Below, piece after piece: positions 1 to 8,925 of a stretch of DNA of 64,000 bases. Made by a program: the position numbers and the translations under genes. The stretch is from Rhizobium leguminosarum. Its GTDB lineage: Bacteria > Pseudomonadota > Alphaproteobacteria > Rhizobiales > Rhizobiaceae. The number at the start of each line of letters is the position of its first letter. Position 1 is the first letter of the stretch. The notes beneath the pieces are model-generated. The model saw only the letters and a list, made by a program, of their open reading frames with translations. It was not told the origin of the DNA and searched no databases. The stretch is taken from assembly GCF_001652265.1 (NCBI RefSeq), contig NZ_LWBS01000086.1, positions 61,515-125,514 of the forward strand, in the 5' to 3' direction.

Positions 1-343
1 CCGACCGTGGTGGCCATTCCATTTCGAATTGGCAACTTTGTATCGCATTCACGTCCAGTATCGGATCGGCTTCGATCGCCCACGCGACAACTGTCTTTCC
101 GCCGGGTTGTCGGTATTCGCCCAACCGTGCGAATCTGCCATCGACTGCGAAACCCAGCTCCTCGGTAGTCTCCCTAATGGCCGCCGCGAGCTCATCTTCT
201 CCAGGCTCGATCAGCCCCTTCGGGATCGACCATGCAGCCTCGTCTTTCCCAGCCCAGAAAGGGCCGCCCGGATGGACGAGAAGCACTTCGATGTCTCTGG
301 AAACGCGCCGGTATAGCAGAAGTCCGGCGCTGCGGATTGCCAT
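1..343 (-). CDS. Nudix hydrolase, partial (cut by left edge)
   Basis: The reading frame opens at an ATG at 343 and runs off the window with no stop, giving 114 visible residues. Residues 43-65 form a Nudix box (G-x5-E-x7-RE-x2-EE-x-G-F), the Mg-binding catalytic helix that hydrolyses nucleoside diphosphates linked to another moiety. The preceding residues (WSIPKGLIEPGE) resemble NTP pyrophosphohydrolases of the MutT/diadenosine type; the exact substrate cannot be told. An AGAGGG ribosome site lies 9 nt upstream and an in-frame TGA precedes it, which fixes the start. It follows the small Cys-rich gene by 21 nt on the same strand, so the two are probably cotranscribed. Confidence 0.85.
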   Translation of the reverse strand, partial: MAIRSAGLLLYRRVSRDIEVLLVHPGGPFWAGKDEAAWSIPKGLIEPGEDELAAAIRETTEELGFAVDGRFARLGEYRQPGGKTVVAWAIEADPILDVNAIQSCQFEMEWPPRS

Positions 344-364
344 CGCGATGTGCCCTCTTGTGCA

Positions 365-532
365 TCAGGAGGCCAGGCATTCCTCACAGATGCCGCAGCC
401 GTCATCGTCCATCCACCGACGCCGGCGCTTACAGCAAAGGCAAGCACGACCATCCGGTTGTTCCTTTGTGTCTTCCGGTGGAATAATCTCGATCGTCGTG
501 TCGATTTGAGTGTCGGCCACAAGCTCCGCCAT
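365..532 (-). CDS. Small Cys-rich, putative zinc-binding protein (55 aa)
   Basis: A 55-codon frame preceded by GGAG 8 nt before the ATG. The C-terminal half carries Cys at positions 31, 33, 34, 46, 49 and 52 (CLCC, then CGICEEC), a layout that suggests a small zinc ribbon; a run of basic residues (KRRRRW) sits between the two Cys groups. The N-terminal half is acidic and unremarkable. It lies 21 nt upstream of the Nudix gene in the same direction, suggesting an operon. I do not recognise the family; a metal-binding role is inferred only from the cysteines. Confidence 0.6.
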   Translation of the reverse strand: MAELVADTQIDTTIEIIPPEDTKEQPDGRACLCCKRRRRWMDDDGCGICEECLAS

Positions 533-693
533 CTCGTTGCTCCATCAGTCTATTCTAAATAAGATAGGAGCGACGATCGATACCGGCAAGCTCTCGACGC
601 AGGTCGGAGGCCAAATGGCATGCCTAACCACATTCGGCGTCTCAACATCGAGCGCTGGGCCTTCTTGCGACACGTGATATAGTTGAATTTCGG

Positions 694-709
694 TCGTCCA
701 CCTGGACGA
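694..709. promoter_or_regulatory. Palindrome in promoter of peroxiredoxin gene
   Basis: TCGTCCA-CC-TGGACGA has perfect 7-bp arms and ends 20 bp before the peroxiredoxin ATG. A -35-like TTGAAT lies at 683-688, so a repressor bound here would cover the promoter. The regulator is not identifiable. Confidence 0.35.
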
Positions 710-729
710 TACGACAAAGGAATTATTCC

Positions 730-1410
730 ATGGGAGACCAGAATCGCCCGCTGCAACCAGGAGAAACCGCCCCCGCCTTCGCACTAGCCACCGCCAACTT
801 CGACGGAACGGTCTCATTCGCCGATTTGAGCGGTCGCCCGTTCGTGATCGGGTTCTTTCGCGGGCTGCACTGCCCGTTCTGTCGGCGCCAGGTCGAACAG
901 CTTGCTGGCATACAGCCCACCCTGCGCGCCGCCGGAGTGGAGACCGTGGCCGTTATCAACACACCGGTAGAACGCGCTCGCCTGTATTTCCGCCACCGTC
1001 CGACGCCAGTAACGCTGCTATGCGATCCAGACTGCCTCACACATCGGGCCTATGGTGTGCCCCATGCTGAGTTCCTGCCCGATGGGAGCTGCGAGCAGCC
1101 CGAATGGCCTTATAGCGCGACGATGGCGCAGTTCCAGGCGGCGCGCATCAACCCCACGGGCGAGTTGCCGGAATTGCTACAGCCGATGGAAGCCAATACG
1201 ATACTCAACGCCAAGGACCGCTTCGAGCTTGATGAAGCCGATATGGCGATCTTCTCGAACCACGCCACCCAGCTCGTCGGGCACTTCCTGGTCAATGCGA
1301 ACGGCACCATCGCCTGGTCGCAAATTGAGGCGCTGGACGGACCGAACAGCCTTTGCATCTTCCCGACTGCGGCGGAGATCATCGCCGCCGCCGGCAGCCT
1401 TGAACGCTGA
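730..1410 (+). CDS. Peroxiredoxin-like (AhpC/TSA family) protein
   Basis: A 226-residue protein with a thioredoxin-fold AhpC/TSA N-terminal domain. Cys48 and Cys51 form an RGxHCPFCRRQ motif after beta1 (FVIGFFRG), the redox site used by peroxiredoxin-like thiol peroxidases; the family reduces peroxides with thiol donors in the cytoplasm. There is no signal peptide. The last 80 residues, about 50 beyond the core fold, are less familiar. AAGGA precedes the ATG. It is monocistronic, diverging from the small Cys-rich/Nudix pair, and a palindrome overlaps its promoter. The exact peroxidase activity is inferred from family. Confidence 0.8.
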   Translation: MGDQNRPLQPGETAPAFALATANFDGTVSFADLSGRPFVIGFFRGLHCPFCRRQVEQLAGIQPTLRAAGVETVAVINTPVERARLYFRHRPTPVTLLCDPDCLTHRAYGVPHAEFLPDGSCEQPEWPYSATMAQFQAARINPTGELPELLQPMEANTILNAKDRFELDEADMAIFSNHATQLVGHFLVNANGTIAWSQIEALDGPNSLCIFPTAAEIIAAAGSLER

Positions 1411-1504
1411 CCTTCAGCGAACCCTTGGCCAGCGTTGGCGAACTCGTCTCCGACTTGTCATCAGTTTGACCTCCACGTTCCGCCAGTCCGAAAAAATAGT
1501 CACG

Positions 1505-2579
1505 TTAGACAGGCTTCAACCGTTGTTCGGTTCTTGCGTCGAACAGATGCAGTTTGCTGAGGTCTGGGCTAATGACGATTTGGTCGCCGGCGCGGAGATC
1601 AAGGCGCTCTCTCACAGTCGCAACGAGGTGATCCTCACCAAACTTCGTGGTGACCTGGATCTCAGCACCGGTGGGCTCAACGAGGACGACCTCAGCGGTA
1701 GCAAGACCTTGTCCGATTGTAAGATGCTCGGGGCGAATGCCGTAGATAATCTGCGCGCCGCGTTCCAATGACGCTGCTTCGGGCAGTGGTAACCTACCTC
1801 CGCCGTCCGTAATCAACTCCAGTGGCCCCGAGGTGCTGACTTGGCCTCGAATAAGGTTCATCGCCGGCGAACCGATGAAGCCCGCCACGAAAAGGTTTGC
1901 CGGCCGGTCGTAGAGGTCGAGCGGCGAGCCTATCCGCTCGACGAAGCCGTCCCGCATCACAACAATCCGATCGGCCATCGTCATCGCCTCGATCTGATCG
2001 TGGGTAACGTAAATAGTCGTTGTCTTCAGTCGCTGATGCAGTTGCTTGATTTCGGAACGCATCTGCACCCGCAGCTTCGCGTCCAGGTTCGACAATGGTT
2101 CGTCAAACAGGAAGACCTGCGGATTTCTAACGATGGCACGGCCCGCCCATCGCCACCCGCTGGCGTTGGCCACCAGACAGGTGTCTGGGGTATCTGTCGA
2201 GCAGATGCTCGAGCCCCAGAATTTCAGCGGCCTCCCGAACACGTTGCCTGGTCTGTTCCTTGGGTGCTTTCGCCAGCTTCAGCGAAAAACCCATATTCGC
2301 CTCGACTGTCAGATGGGGGTAGAGCGCGTAGGACTGGAAAACCATCGCGATATCGCGTTCTTTTGGCGCGACATTGTTCACGACCTTGCTGCCGATCGAT
2401 ATCCGGCCAGCTGAAATCTCCTCGAGGCCGGCGATCATCCGCAACAATGTCGACTTCCCGCACCCGGAGGGACCGACCAGGATTACGAATTCGCCGTCTT
2501 GGATATCAATATCCACCCCATGCAGAACTTCGAAGTGACCGTAGCTCTTGCGGGCATTCGCCACACTTACTGACGCCAT
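1505..2579 (-). pseudogene. Sugar ABC transporter ATP-binding protein (UgpC/MsmK type), frameshifted
   Basis: The last gene of the 9716-1505 operon would supply ATP hydrolysis for the two permeases. From the ATG at 2579 (GGAG upstream) residues 1-145 contain Walker A GPSGCGKS (36-43), Q-loop Gln82 and signature LSGGQ (134-138). The frame then ends in MGGPCHR-stop. The remaining family sequence ([23 protein letters not shown]-loop, TOBE/MalK-like C-terminus) continues one frame over to 1505. At the junction the coding strand has GGGCGGGC where GGGC is expected: a 4-bp tandem duplication just after the signature motif. The protein would lose Walker B and the H-loop, so it should be inactive unless this is a sequencing error or a reversible slippage site. 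Another MsmK-type ATPase is encoded at 21947. Confidence 0.85.
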
Positions 2580-2646
2580 AACTTTCTCCGGCTGAATGTT
2601 GATATCTTCGGGATGCAGCCGCTCGTTGGACACGGCTGTTGATTGC

Positions 2647-3945
2647 TCATCGGCTCGCCGTGGCGGCTGAATAAGGCGCCAATACCGCGTCGACCGCAGC
2701 AAGGCAGAGCTCGCGGGCCTTCGGAGCGACCCGCTTTGACATCGCGTCGGAATAGAGTCGGCCGAGATATTGGCTGATCAGAGTTTCGGGAATTTCATCG
2801 GGGAGCCGGCTGAACAATTCGCCGACCGCGGCGGATGCGCGAGGATCCGGCCAGTAATAGCGAATTCGATCACTATAGCTGAAATGCCGTTGCAGCCGCT
2901 GCTCATCGGAACTGCCGCCATAGTGGCCCGCCCAGCTTGCCGGTTGCTCGACCATGATCTTTTCCATGGTCGTCACCAGTCCGGTTCGCGGCGTCCTCCC
3001 GGCAAGCACGTCAGCGATCGCATCGAGACCGTAGAGCGCTTCGCGCAGCGCGAAAGTCAGCCCCGGTCCGACTTTGAGGATTGCAAAGCCGCCGTCGACG
3101 AGAGCAGATAAGGCTTCGGCCGGCTGGTAGTCGGTGGAATGTGCTTCGAAAACCAAGCCGGGCATGTCGTCCAGCGAACGAATGAGGCTTTTGGCCCGTT
3201 CAGGCTTGTAGAGCGCCACGTCCGTGTTGCCAAATTCCACACCCGGCTGAACCACGATCCCAATGACCCGCTCCATCGCAGACGCCAAACCTGCTGCGGC
3301 AAATGACGCCCGGTGAACCGCCAGGGTTTGCATCGCCGCATCGGCCCGCGTGATTTCGATGTCTTCGAGTGCGTGCATAGCACCGCCTGGAGGCGGCACC
3401 TCGGTTCCGATGATATAGACCGGCGGACGGCGGCCTGAACGAAGAGCGGCCTCTTCGGCGGCCTTTGCCAATCGGGCGGCCCGCGCTGCGGTCAATTCGT
3501 CATCGAGTGCCATTGGTTCACCGGCACAGCCCATCGACGTGTCCAGGTGAATCTTTTCGAACCCTGCCTCGACATAGGCCGTCACCATAGCCATGGCGCG
3601 CTGCATTGCTTCCTCGGCCGCCAACTTCTTCCATGGGTTGGGGCCGAGGTGATCGCCTCCCAGGATGATGCGTTCGGCTGGAAAATCAGTCGCTGCGGCG
3701 ACGTTCTCGATGAACCGGCGAAAGTCCACCGGCGTCATCGCGGTATAGCCGCCCTCCTGATTGACCTGATTGCAGGTGGCTTCGATGAGGACCGCCCGGT
3801 GCTCCATGCCGGCACGCCGAAGGGCTGCCTCAATGACCAGCGGATGAGCCGAGCAGACCGAAGTGACGCCATGGGGAAAAGGCAGGTTTCGGGCACCGAA
3901 AAGCTTTCGCAGCGCGATCTGCCGGTTCTGTTCGATCCTCGTCAT
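2647..3945 (-). CDS. GatZ/KbaZ-family protein (tagatose-6-phosphate epimerase or aldolase subunit)
   Basis: A 432-residue protein that is GatZ/KbaZ/AgaZ family over its full length (Pfam PF08013), with conserved blocks [15 protein letters not shown] near 54-68 and [10 protein letters not shown] at 96-105. In enterobacteria the family is a non-catalytic partner of tagatose-1,6-bisphosphate aldolase. In Agrobacterium a PF08013 member epimerises D-tagatose-6-phosphate to D-fructose-6-phosphate at C4. No GatY/KbaY aldolase or tagatose-6-phosphate kinase is encoded here, which favours the epimerase role; this is inference. The ATG at 3945 overlaps the upstream SIS gene stop by 4 bp (ATGA), so the two are translationally coupled. 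Confidence 0.85.
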   Translation of the reverse strand: MTRIEQNRQIALRKLFGARNLPFPHGVTSVCSAHPLVIEAALRRAGMEHRAVLIEATCNQVNQEGGYTAMTPVDFRRFIENVAAATDFPAERIILGGDHLGPNPWKKLAAEEAMQRAMAMVTAYVEAGFEKIHLDTSMGCAGEPMALDDELTAARAARLAKAAEEAALRSGRRPPVYIIGTEVPPPGGAMHALEDIEITRADAAMQTLAVHRASFAAAGLASAMERVIGIVVQPGVEFGNTDVALYKPERAKSLIRSLDDMPGLVFEAHSTDYQPAEALSALVDGGFAILKVGPGLTFALREALYGLDAIADVLAGRTPRTGLVTTMEKIMVEQPASWAGHYGGSSDEQRLQRHFSYSDRIRYYWPDPRASAAVGELFSRLPDEIPETLISQYLGRLYSDAMSKRVAPKARELCLAAVDAVLAPYSAATASR

Positions 3946-4895
3946 GCGAGCGTCACGACCTTCGTCAGGTGACGGGGAGAGACCGTATCGATTTGCCGAG
4001 CCTGCGCGGCCCGTTCGCCGAGGATCTGCAGCGCCGGAAGGACAACGAGACCCGCAAGCTTCAGATCGACGTCAACGGCGAGTTCCAGATCGCCTGGACC
4101 ACCTACACCAATGACGACCGCGCCTTTTTCTCTCAGTTCTCCCACCAGTTTCGTCTCCGCCTCTCTCTGGTCGGAACTGTACAACATGACCGCAACCGTC
4201 TTGCCGTCAACGAGGCTGATCGGCCCATGCCGGTATTCCAGCGGGTGGAAGGCCTGGGTCATGATCTGGCTCATTTCCATGAGCTTGAGCGCTCCCTCCA
4301 GGGCGACGCCGAAGAGCGGCCCGCCACCGAGAAAGACGAAGTGCGACCGCTCGGCGATAATTCCAGGAAGCGCGGCATCGAGAGCGCTCGCGAGCTGGCG
4401 GGCGGAATTCACGACAGAGGCAGGAACTTTCTGCCCGATCATCTGCAAACCGAGAAGGACCATGAGGCTCGCCGATACCGTCATGACGATACCTTCGTCC
4501 GGATGGGTTTCAGCCGCGACCATCCGATCGCAATTTTTCGCGAGGGAGCTTTCCGGTTCGACGGTTATCGCCGTCACGAAGGCGCCGGCGGCCCGGCTTG
4601 CCTTTGCCGCGGCGACTGTCTCCGTCGTCTCGCCGCTCCGGGAAAGCGCCACGACGTGCGTGTTGCGCCACTCCGGCCAGAAGGCCGACGGCCGGTTTTG
4701 CCACTCCGCGCCAGGGACGGCGATTGCCATGCGTCCGGCCATATTGGCATAAGCTGCCAGCGAAAGCGCCAGATTGAAGGAGGTGCCGCAGCCGACGAAG
4801 ACGAGCAGCTCCACCCTATCGGCAGCTGAATTCGAGCCGATCGCCTTCTCCCAGTAGGGAAATTGCTCGAAAATGACTTTTTCGGTCGTGTTCAT
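3942..4895 (-). CDS. SIS-domain sugar-phosphate isomerase/deaminase (AgaS/GlmS-like)
   Basis: A 317-residue protein with two SIS domains. The first has VGCGTS (34-39) and SRSGETTET (85-93), the phosphosugar-binding loops of GlmS and AgaS. The second has GGGPLFGVALEGALKLMEMS and EYRHGPIS. It lacks a glutaminase domain, so it should act as a deaminating ketose-aldose isomerase, such as galactosamine-6-phosphate to tagatose-6-phosphate plus ammonia. The frame stays open far upstream inside the permease gene, but the ATG at 4895 has GGAG (TCGGAGACTTC) before it and starts at the family N-terminus. It sits between the permease gene and the GatZ gene in the DeoR operon. Confidence 0.85.
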   Translation of the reverse strand: MNTTEKVIFEQFPYWEKAIGSNSAADRVELLVFVGCGTSFNLALSLAAYANMAGRMAIAVPGAEWQNRPSAFWPEWRNTHVVALSRSGETTETVAAAKASRAAGAFVTAITVEPESSLAKNCDRMVAAETHPDEGIVMTVSASLMVLLGLQMIGQKVPASVVNSARQLASALDAALPGIIAERSHFVFLGGGPLFGVALEGALKLMEMSQIMTQAFHPLEYRHGPISLVDGKTVAVMLYSSDQREAETKLVGELREKGAVVIGVGGPGDLELAVDVDLKLAGLVVLPALQILGERAAQARQIDTVSPRHLTKVVTLA

Positions 4896-4906
4896 GAAGT
4901 CTCCGA

Positions 4907-5764
4907 TTATTTGACTGAACCAGCCAACAGGCCGCTGACGAGGTAACGGTTGAGGAAAATGACGACGAGGGCGGGGATGACGATGGCGATCGAGCCCCTC
5001 GCGGTGATCAGCCCGTAGTCGATGAAGTTCTTCGTTACGAATTCCGGGATCAGAACCGTTAGGGGCTTCGTCGCCTGCGGCGAGAAAATGAGCGGTACGA
5101 GATACTGTCCCCAGGCACCAAGGAAGGTGAGGATCGCCGCTGCCGTCAGGCCCGGTCCGGCCAGCGGCAGGACGATATTGAAGAAAATGTAGAGCCGACC
5201 CGCTCCGTCGAGTTGCGCCGCTTCTTCCAGCGCGATCGGAAGAGCTTCGAACACGCTCCGCAACAACCAGAGCGACAGAGGCAGGAACGCCGAGACATAG
5301 ATCAGCGAAACACCCATATATGTATCGACGAGATGCAGCTTGATCATGATCTGATAGAGCGGGATCAAGACTGCGTAGGCGGGAATAGCCAGTGTCGCGA
5401 CGACGGCGATAAAAAGCGCTTTGCGGCCGGGAAACTGCAGCCTGGTGAAGGCGTAAGCTCCAAGAGAGGATATCGCAACGCAAAGCAGCGTGGCAGCGAT
5501 CGATGTCACCAGGCTATTGAGCAACGCGGCCCGGAACTGTTTGAACACCTCCACACCCCCGATCCGGGCGATATTGATGCCGAGCAGCCGGGAGTAGTGA
5601 TCGAGCGTAAAGTGCTGCGGAAAGAAGTTGATCGGTCGGGTCGAAAAGTCGTCGCTTGGTGTAACCGAGCTTGCGATGGTCCAGTAGATCGGCCCCAGAG
5701 ACCAGATCAACAGGACGACGACACCGGTCCAAATCATCATTCGATAGGCAATAGTGGATCTCAT
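4907..5764 (-). CDS. Sugar ABC transporter permease (MalG type)
   Basis: A 285-residue inner-membrane protein with about six hydrophobic segments; the first is VVVLLIWSLGPIYWTI. The cytoplasmic EAA loop (ALEEAAQLDGAGRLYIFFNIVLPL) is present, which docks on the ABC ATPase. The ATG at 5764 shares one base with the stop of the upstream permease (TGATG), so coupling is expected. MalG-type permeases pair with a MalF-type partner, here the gene at 5764-6681. The longer open frame upstream runs over that partner and is not used. Confidence 0.9.
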   Translation of the reverse strand: MRSTIAYRMMIWTGVVVLLIWSLGPIYWTIASSVTPSDDFSTRPINFFPQHFTLDHYSRLLGINIARIGGVEVFKQFRAALLNSLVTSIAATLLCVAISSLGAYAFTRLQFPGRKALFIAVVATLAIPAYAVLIPLYQIMIKLHLVDTYMGVSLIYVSAFLPLSLWLLRSVFEALPIALEEAAQLDGAGRLYIFFNIVLPLAGPGLTAAAILTFLGAWGQYLVPLIFSPQATKPLTVLIPEFVTKNFIDYGLITARGSIAIVIPALVVIFLNRYLVSGLLAGSVK

Positions 5765-6681
5765 CAGTCGAACCGTGTGTTGCGATAGACACGAAGGACG
5801 TAGACGAGCGAAATCAGCAGAGACACGAGAGTAATCACGACCGATAGCGCCATGCCATACGAGAAGCGGAGATTCTGGAAGGTTTCGAGGTAGATCTGGA
5901 CGAGCACCGGTCGGGTCTCGAGGCTGGCACCCGCCAGAACCCAGGCCTCGTCGAAGAGATTGAAAGCGTTCACGGTTGCGTTGGTCATGGCGACAGCGAT
6001 CGCACTGCGAACCAGCGGAAGGGTTACCCATCCGAACATCTGAATGCGCGTGGCCCCATCGATCCGCGCAGCCTCATAGAGATGAGCAGGGATGCTCTGC
6101 ATCGCGGCAAGGACGATGACGATCGTTAAAGGCATCATGCGCCAGACGTGGACCACCGTTACGGCGACGATGGCGCTGGTGCGATCGTTGAACCAGACGT
6201 GATTTTCGAAGGGGAGCCCGAGCGCCGAAAGAATGCCGTTCAACAGGCCCGCGCCCGGTTGATAAATCCAAAGCCAAATGACCGAATTCACAACGCCGGG
6301 CAGCGCCCAGGGCAAGATCACCGCTGCGAGAACCCACTGCCGCCCGACCTTGATCTGATTGATGAGAGCGGCGGCGAGAACGCCGAATACAGTTTCGGCG
6401 GCGACGGCCAGAACAACGTACATGAGCGTGTTGCTCCAGGTCGTCGCGAGCTGGCCATCCGACAGCATTCGGCTGTAGTTCTCAAGACCGACGAATGGCG
6501 TGCCGGCCTGCATAGGGTTGACCCTGTGCAGGCTGTCCCAGACGGTTCTTCCCATCGGGTAGAAGACCAAAGCTGCCATCGTGAGAACGATGGGCGACAC
6601 CAACAGCAAGCCGAGTGTGGCGTCGGCGTTGAAGCCGACCCCACGCTTGCACCTGGCCCCTTCGGACGCCAAAGCGGTCAT
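5764..6681 (-). CDS. Sugar ABC transporter permease (MalF/UgpA type)
   Basis: A 305-residue permease with an N-terminal membrane segment after about 22 residues (LGLLLVSPIVLTMAALVFYP), six predicted membrane helices and the EAA loop (LYEAARIDGATRIQMFGWVTLPL). It forms the heterodimeric channel with the MalG-type protein just downstream. The start overlaps the stop of the binding-protein gene by 4 bp (ATGA). As a member of the DeoR operon, it probably imports the amino sugar or galactose-type sugar processed by the kinase and isomerase genes. Confidence 0.9.
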   Translation of the reverse strand: MTALASEGARCKRGVGFNADATLGLLLVSPIVLTMAALVFYPMGRTVWDSLHRVNPMQAGTPFVGLENYSRMLSDGQLATTWSNTLMYVVLAVAAETVFGVLAAALINQIKVGRQWVLAAVILPWALPGVVNSVIWLWIYQPGAGLLNGILSALGLPFENHVWFNDRTSAIVAVTVVHVWRMMPLTIVIVLAAMQSIPAHLYEAARIDGATRIQMFGWVTLPLVRSAIAVAMTNATVNAFNLFDEAWVLAGASLETRPVLVQIYLETFQNLRFSYGMALSVVITLVSLLISLVYVLRVYRNTRFD

Positions 6682-7934
6682 TGCGCCATTGCCTGCTTGG
6701 CGGCGGCAGCGATAGCCTCCATCGCCTGATCGACGCTCATCTGTCCCTTGGCAGCGCTATTAATTGCCGTGTTTACGCCGCTGGAAAATTGCGGATACCA
6801 AGGCGGCGTGCCTTGCGGGAACAGCGGCTCAACGGTCTTGGACTGCGCCACGAGAGCGTCGCCGCTGTTCAGTTTTCCGGACTCGTTGAGTTCGGAAAGC
6901 GCCGACGTGCGTGTCGGCAGGAAGCCGTTCACGGCATTCTTCTTCTGGAAGTCCTTGCTGGTAAACCATTTGACGAAGGCAACCGCCGCCTCCTTGTTGG
7001 GAGAGACGTTTGGAATAGCCAGCGCTTCCGGAAGGCCGAAACTGCGCGTTTCACCGCTTGCCGTCGGCACGAGGATCGCCTCTACCTGGCCGGCGACTTT
7101 CGACTGCTTGGGGTCGTTCATCTGGCCAAGACGACCAGGCTCGCCGGAGATCATGATGCTGGTGATGCCCTGCCCGAACATGCTCTCATTGATCTGGCTG
7201 TCTTTCAGGCCGGTAGACGCTGGATCGACCAGCCCTTCCTTGAGGAGCATCAGCTCGAAAGCAAGTGCCTTGTAACCAGCCGAATCCGGCGAGGTGAACA
7301 GTGGATTGAAGTCCTTGTCGAAGAGTTCGCCACCGAAGGCCTTGGTCAGCAAGTACCAGCTCGTTGACGCCCCCTCTGTAGCCGAAACTGGCAGGCCGAT
7401 CGGATACTCGACAATGCCCTTTTCCTTGATTTTCTTGGCGGCAGCGACCAGGGCGTCCAATGTTTTCGGCATTTCGGTGATGCCCGCATCCGCGAAATGC
7501 TTTTTGTTGACGAGCATCACCCGGAAGTCATTGGTGTAGGGAATTCCCAATAATTTGCCGTCGACCGTGAAGATCTTGGCAACGCCGATATCTTTGACGG
7601 TGTCGGCGTCGATCACGTCGTCAAGCGGCATATACCAACCGGCGGCGCTGAACTGACCGGTCCAAGACCAATCGAATTCGGTCACATCAGCCGGCGCTGT
7701 CCCGGCAACCAAAGCCGTCACCAGCTTCGGGCGGATGTCGTCCCAAGACAAGGTCTGCAGGTCGACGTGAATGCCGGTTTCGGCCTCGAAGTCAGAGGCG
7801 ATGTTCGGTCCCTGCGGCGATGGCATGAGCACCGTGATCGACTGGCCGGCAAGCGGCTTGGCGTCCTGGCCAAGAGCGGGTACGGCGATTGCCAGGGCTG
7901 CTGATGCAAGTAGAGGCAAGATCAATTTATGCAT
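6678..7934 (-). CDS. Sugar ABC transporter substrate-binding protein
   Basis: A 418-residue periplasmic type I extracellular solute-binding protein (family 1). The N-terminus MHKLILPLLASAALAIAVPALGQ is a Sec signal peptide. Family features include KLVTALVAGTAPADV and GKLLGIPYTNDFRVMLVNKK. The ATG at 7934 is preceded by AAGGA at suitable distance; an in-frame ATG at 7949 is possible but would extend the signal peptide with charged residues. It lies between the kinase gene (31-bp gap) and the permeases. The substrate is not readable from sequence; the neighbouring enzymes suggest an amino sugar such as galactosamine or N-acetylgalactosamine. Confidence 0.9.
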   Translation of the reverse strand: MHKLILPLLASAALAIAVPALGQDAKPLAGQSITVLMPSPQGPNIASDFEAETGIHVDLQTLSWDDIRPKLVTALVAGTAPADVTEFDWSWTGQFSAAGWYMPLDDVIDADTVKDIGVAKIFTVDGKLLGIPYTNDFRVMLVNKKHFADAGITEMPKTLDALVAAAKKIKEKGIVEYPIGLPVSATEGASTSWYLLTKAFGGELFDKDFNPLFTSPDSAGYKALAFELMLLKEGLVDPASTGLKDSQINESMFGQGITSIMISGEPGRLGQMNDPKQSKVAGQVEAILVPTASGETRSFGLPEALAIPNVSPNKEAAVAFVKWFTSKDFQKKNAVNGFLPTRTSALSELNESGKLNSGDALVAQSKTVEPLFPQGTPPWYPQFSSGVNTAINSAAKGQMSVDQAMEAIAAAAKQAMAQ

Positions 7935-7965
7935 GTTCCCATCCTTCATTATTCTTGAGCTCAAT

Positions 7966-8925
7966 TCACTGGGATGCGCGGTCACCGCCTTCGGCCGTGG
8001 CCACGATTTGCCCGAACCAGCCGTCGTCCAATGGCCAGTCGAGAAGCTGGGCGGCAGCCAGGAGCGCGCCGCCAATCGGGGGAAGTTTCGGCAAAGCCGG
8101 AGGCCTGCCAATTCGGCGTTCAAGCGCCTCCAAAAGCAGCCGGCTCGAAAAAGTGCCGCCAGCATGGGTCCAGTCGGCATCCGGATCACAATGGCCGGCA
8201 ATTGCCGCATGATGCTTCGCCAGTTCATCGGCGGCCTGCTCGATCAACCCGATCGCCCCTCTGTCGCCGCCAAGTGCAACCTGATCGACGAGGGCCGAAA
8301 TTGCTGCAATGTCCGCCCGCGGATTCGCCAGGGAGCTGGCCCAATCACCGAGCCCATTCATGGGATTGCTCGGGTCGATGCCAAGGTGGTCAAACAAGGC
8401 CTTTGCGAGAGCTGTTGCGGGAGCACGCCCGTCCAAGCTTTGGCTGACGAGGTTGAGCGCCCTCTGCCCGATCCAATGGCTGCTGCCCTCGTCGCCGATG
8501 AGATCTCCCCAGCCGCCGGTGCGCGCCGACTGGCCTTTGGAATTACGCGCCCATGCCATTGAACCGGTGCCGGAAAGAATGAGGATACCCGGCTCGCCAG
8601 CAAAAGCACCAAGGTGCGCCGCGTCGACGTCGTTGAGGACGCGCGGGTGGACGTTTGGGAACATGCGCTCGATCGCATCGCGCTGTAGAGCCGATAGGCG
8701 CTCAACCTCGTCGTAGGCGGGCAGCGCTGCGGCGACGGCCGCCAGATTTCCTTCATCGCGAAAGGGAAGGAGATGCTGCTCCAGCTCCTGGAGCCAATTC
8801 GGATTGTCCATGGGATTGACGCCGTGGCCGCGGGAACGCCGCAATATCCGGCCACGCTTGTCCGCGAGGGCAACCAGCACCTTGCTTCCGCCACCGTCGA
8901 TGCCGAGGATCAGTGCGTCACTCAC
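7966..8925 (-). CDS. BadF/BadG-type sugar kinase (N-acetylglucosamine kinase-like)
   Basis: A 319-residue ASKHA-fold kinase. The phosphate-1 loop is LILGIDGGGSK near residues 5-15, phosphate-2 is LSGTGSMAW, and GGWGDLIGDEGSS matches eukaryotic-type N-acetylglucosamine kinase and BadF/BadG ATPases. It probably phosphorylates the imported hexosamine at O6. The start is GTG at 8925, which overlaps the DeoR stop (GTGA), so translation is coupled to the regulator. The absence of a nearby deacetylase suggests either that the free amino sugar is the substrate or that deacetylation is encoded elsewhere. Confidence 0.85.
   Translation of the reverse strand: MSDALILGIDGGGSKVLVALADKRGRILRRSRGHGVNPMDNPNWLQELEQHLLPFRDEGNLAAVAAALPAYDEVERLSALQRDAIERMFPNVHPRVLNDVDAAHLGAFAGEPGILILSGTGSMAWARNSKGQSARTGGWGDLIGDEGSSHWIGQRALNLVSQSLDGRAPATALAKALFDHLGIDPSNPMNGLGDWASSLANPRADIAAISALVDQVALGGDRGAIGLIEQAADELAKHHAAIAGHCDPDADWTHAGGTFSSRLLLEALERRIGRPPALPKLPPIGGALLAAAQLLDWPLDDGWFGQIVATAEGGDRASQ

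Noticed and set aside
4896..5483. Upstream extension of the SIS isomerase into the permease gene
   Set aside because: The extension lacks family similarity and overlaps a clear permease; the ATG at 4895 has GGAG upstream.
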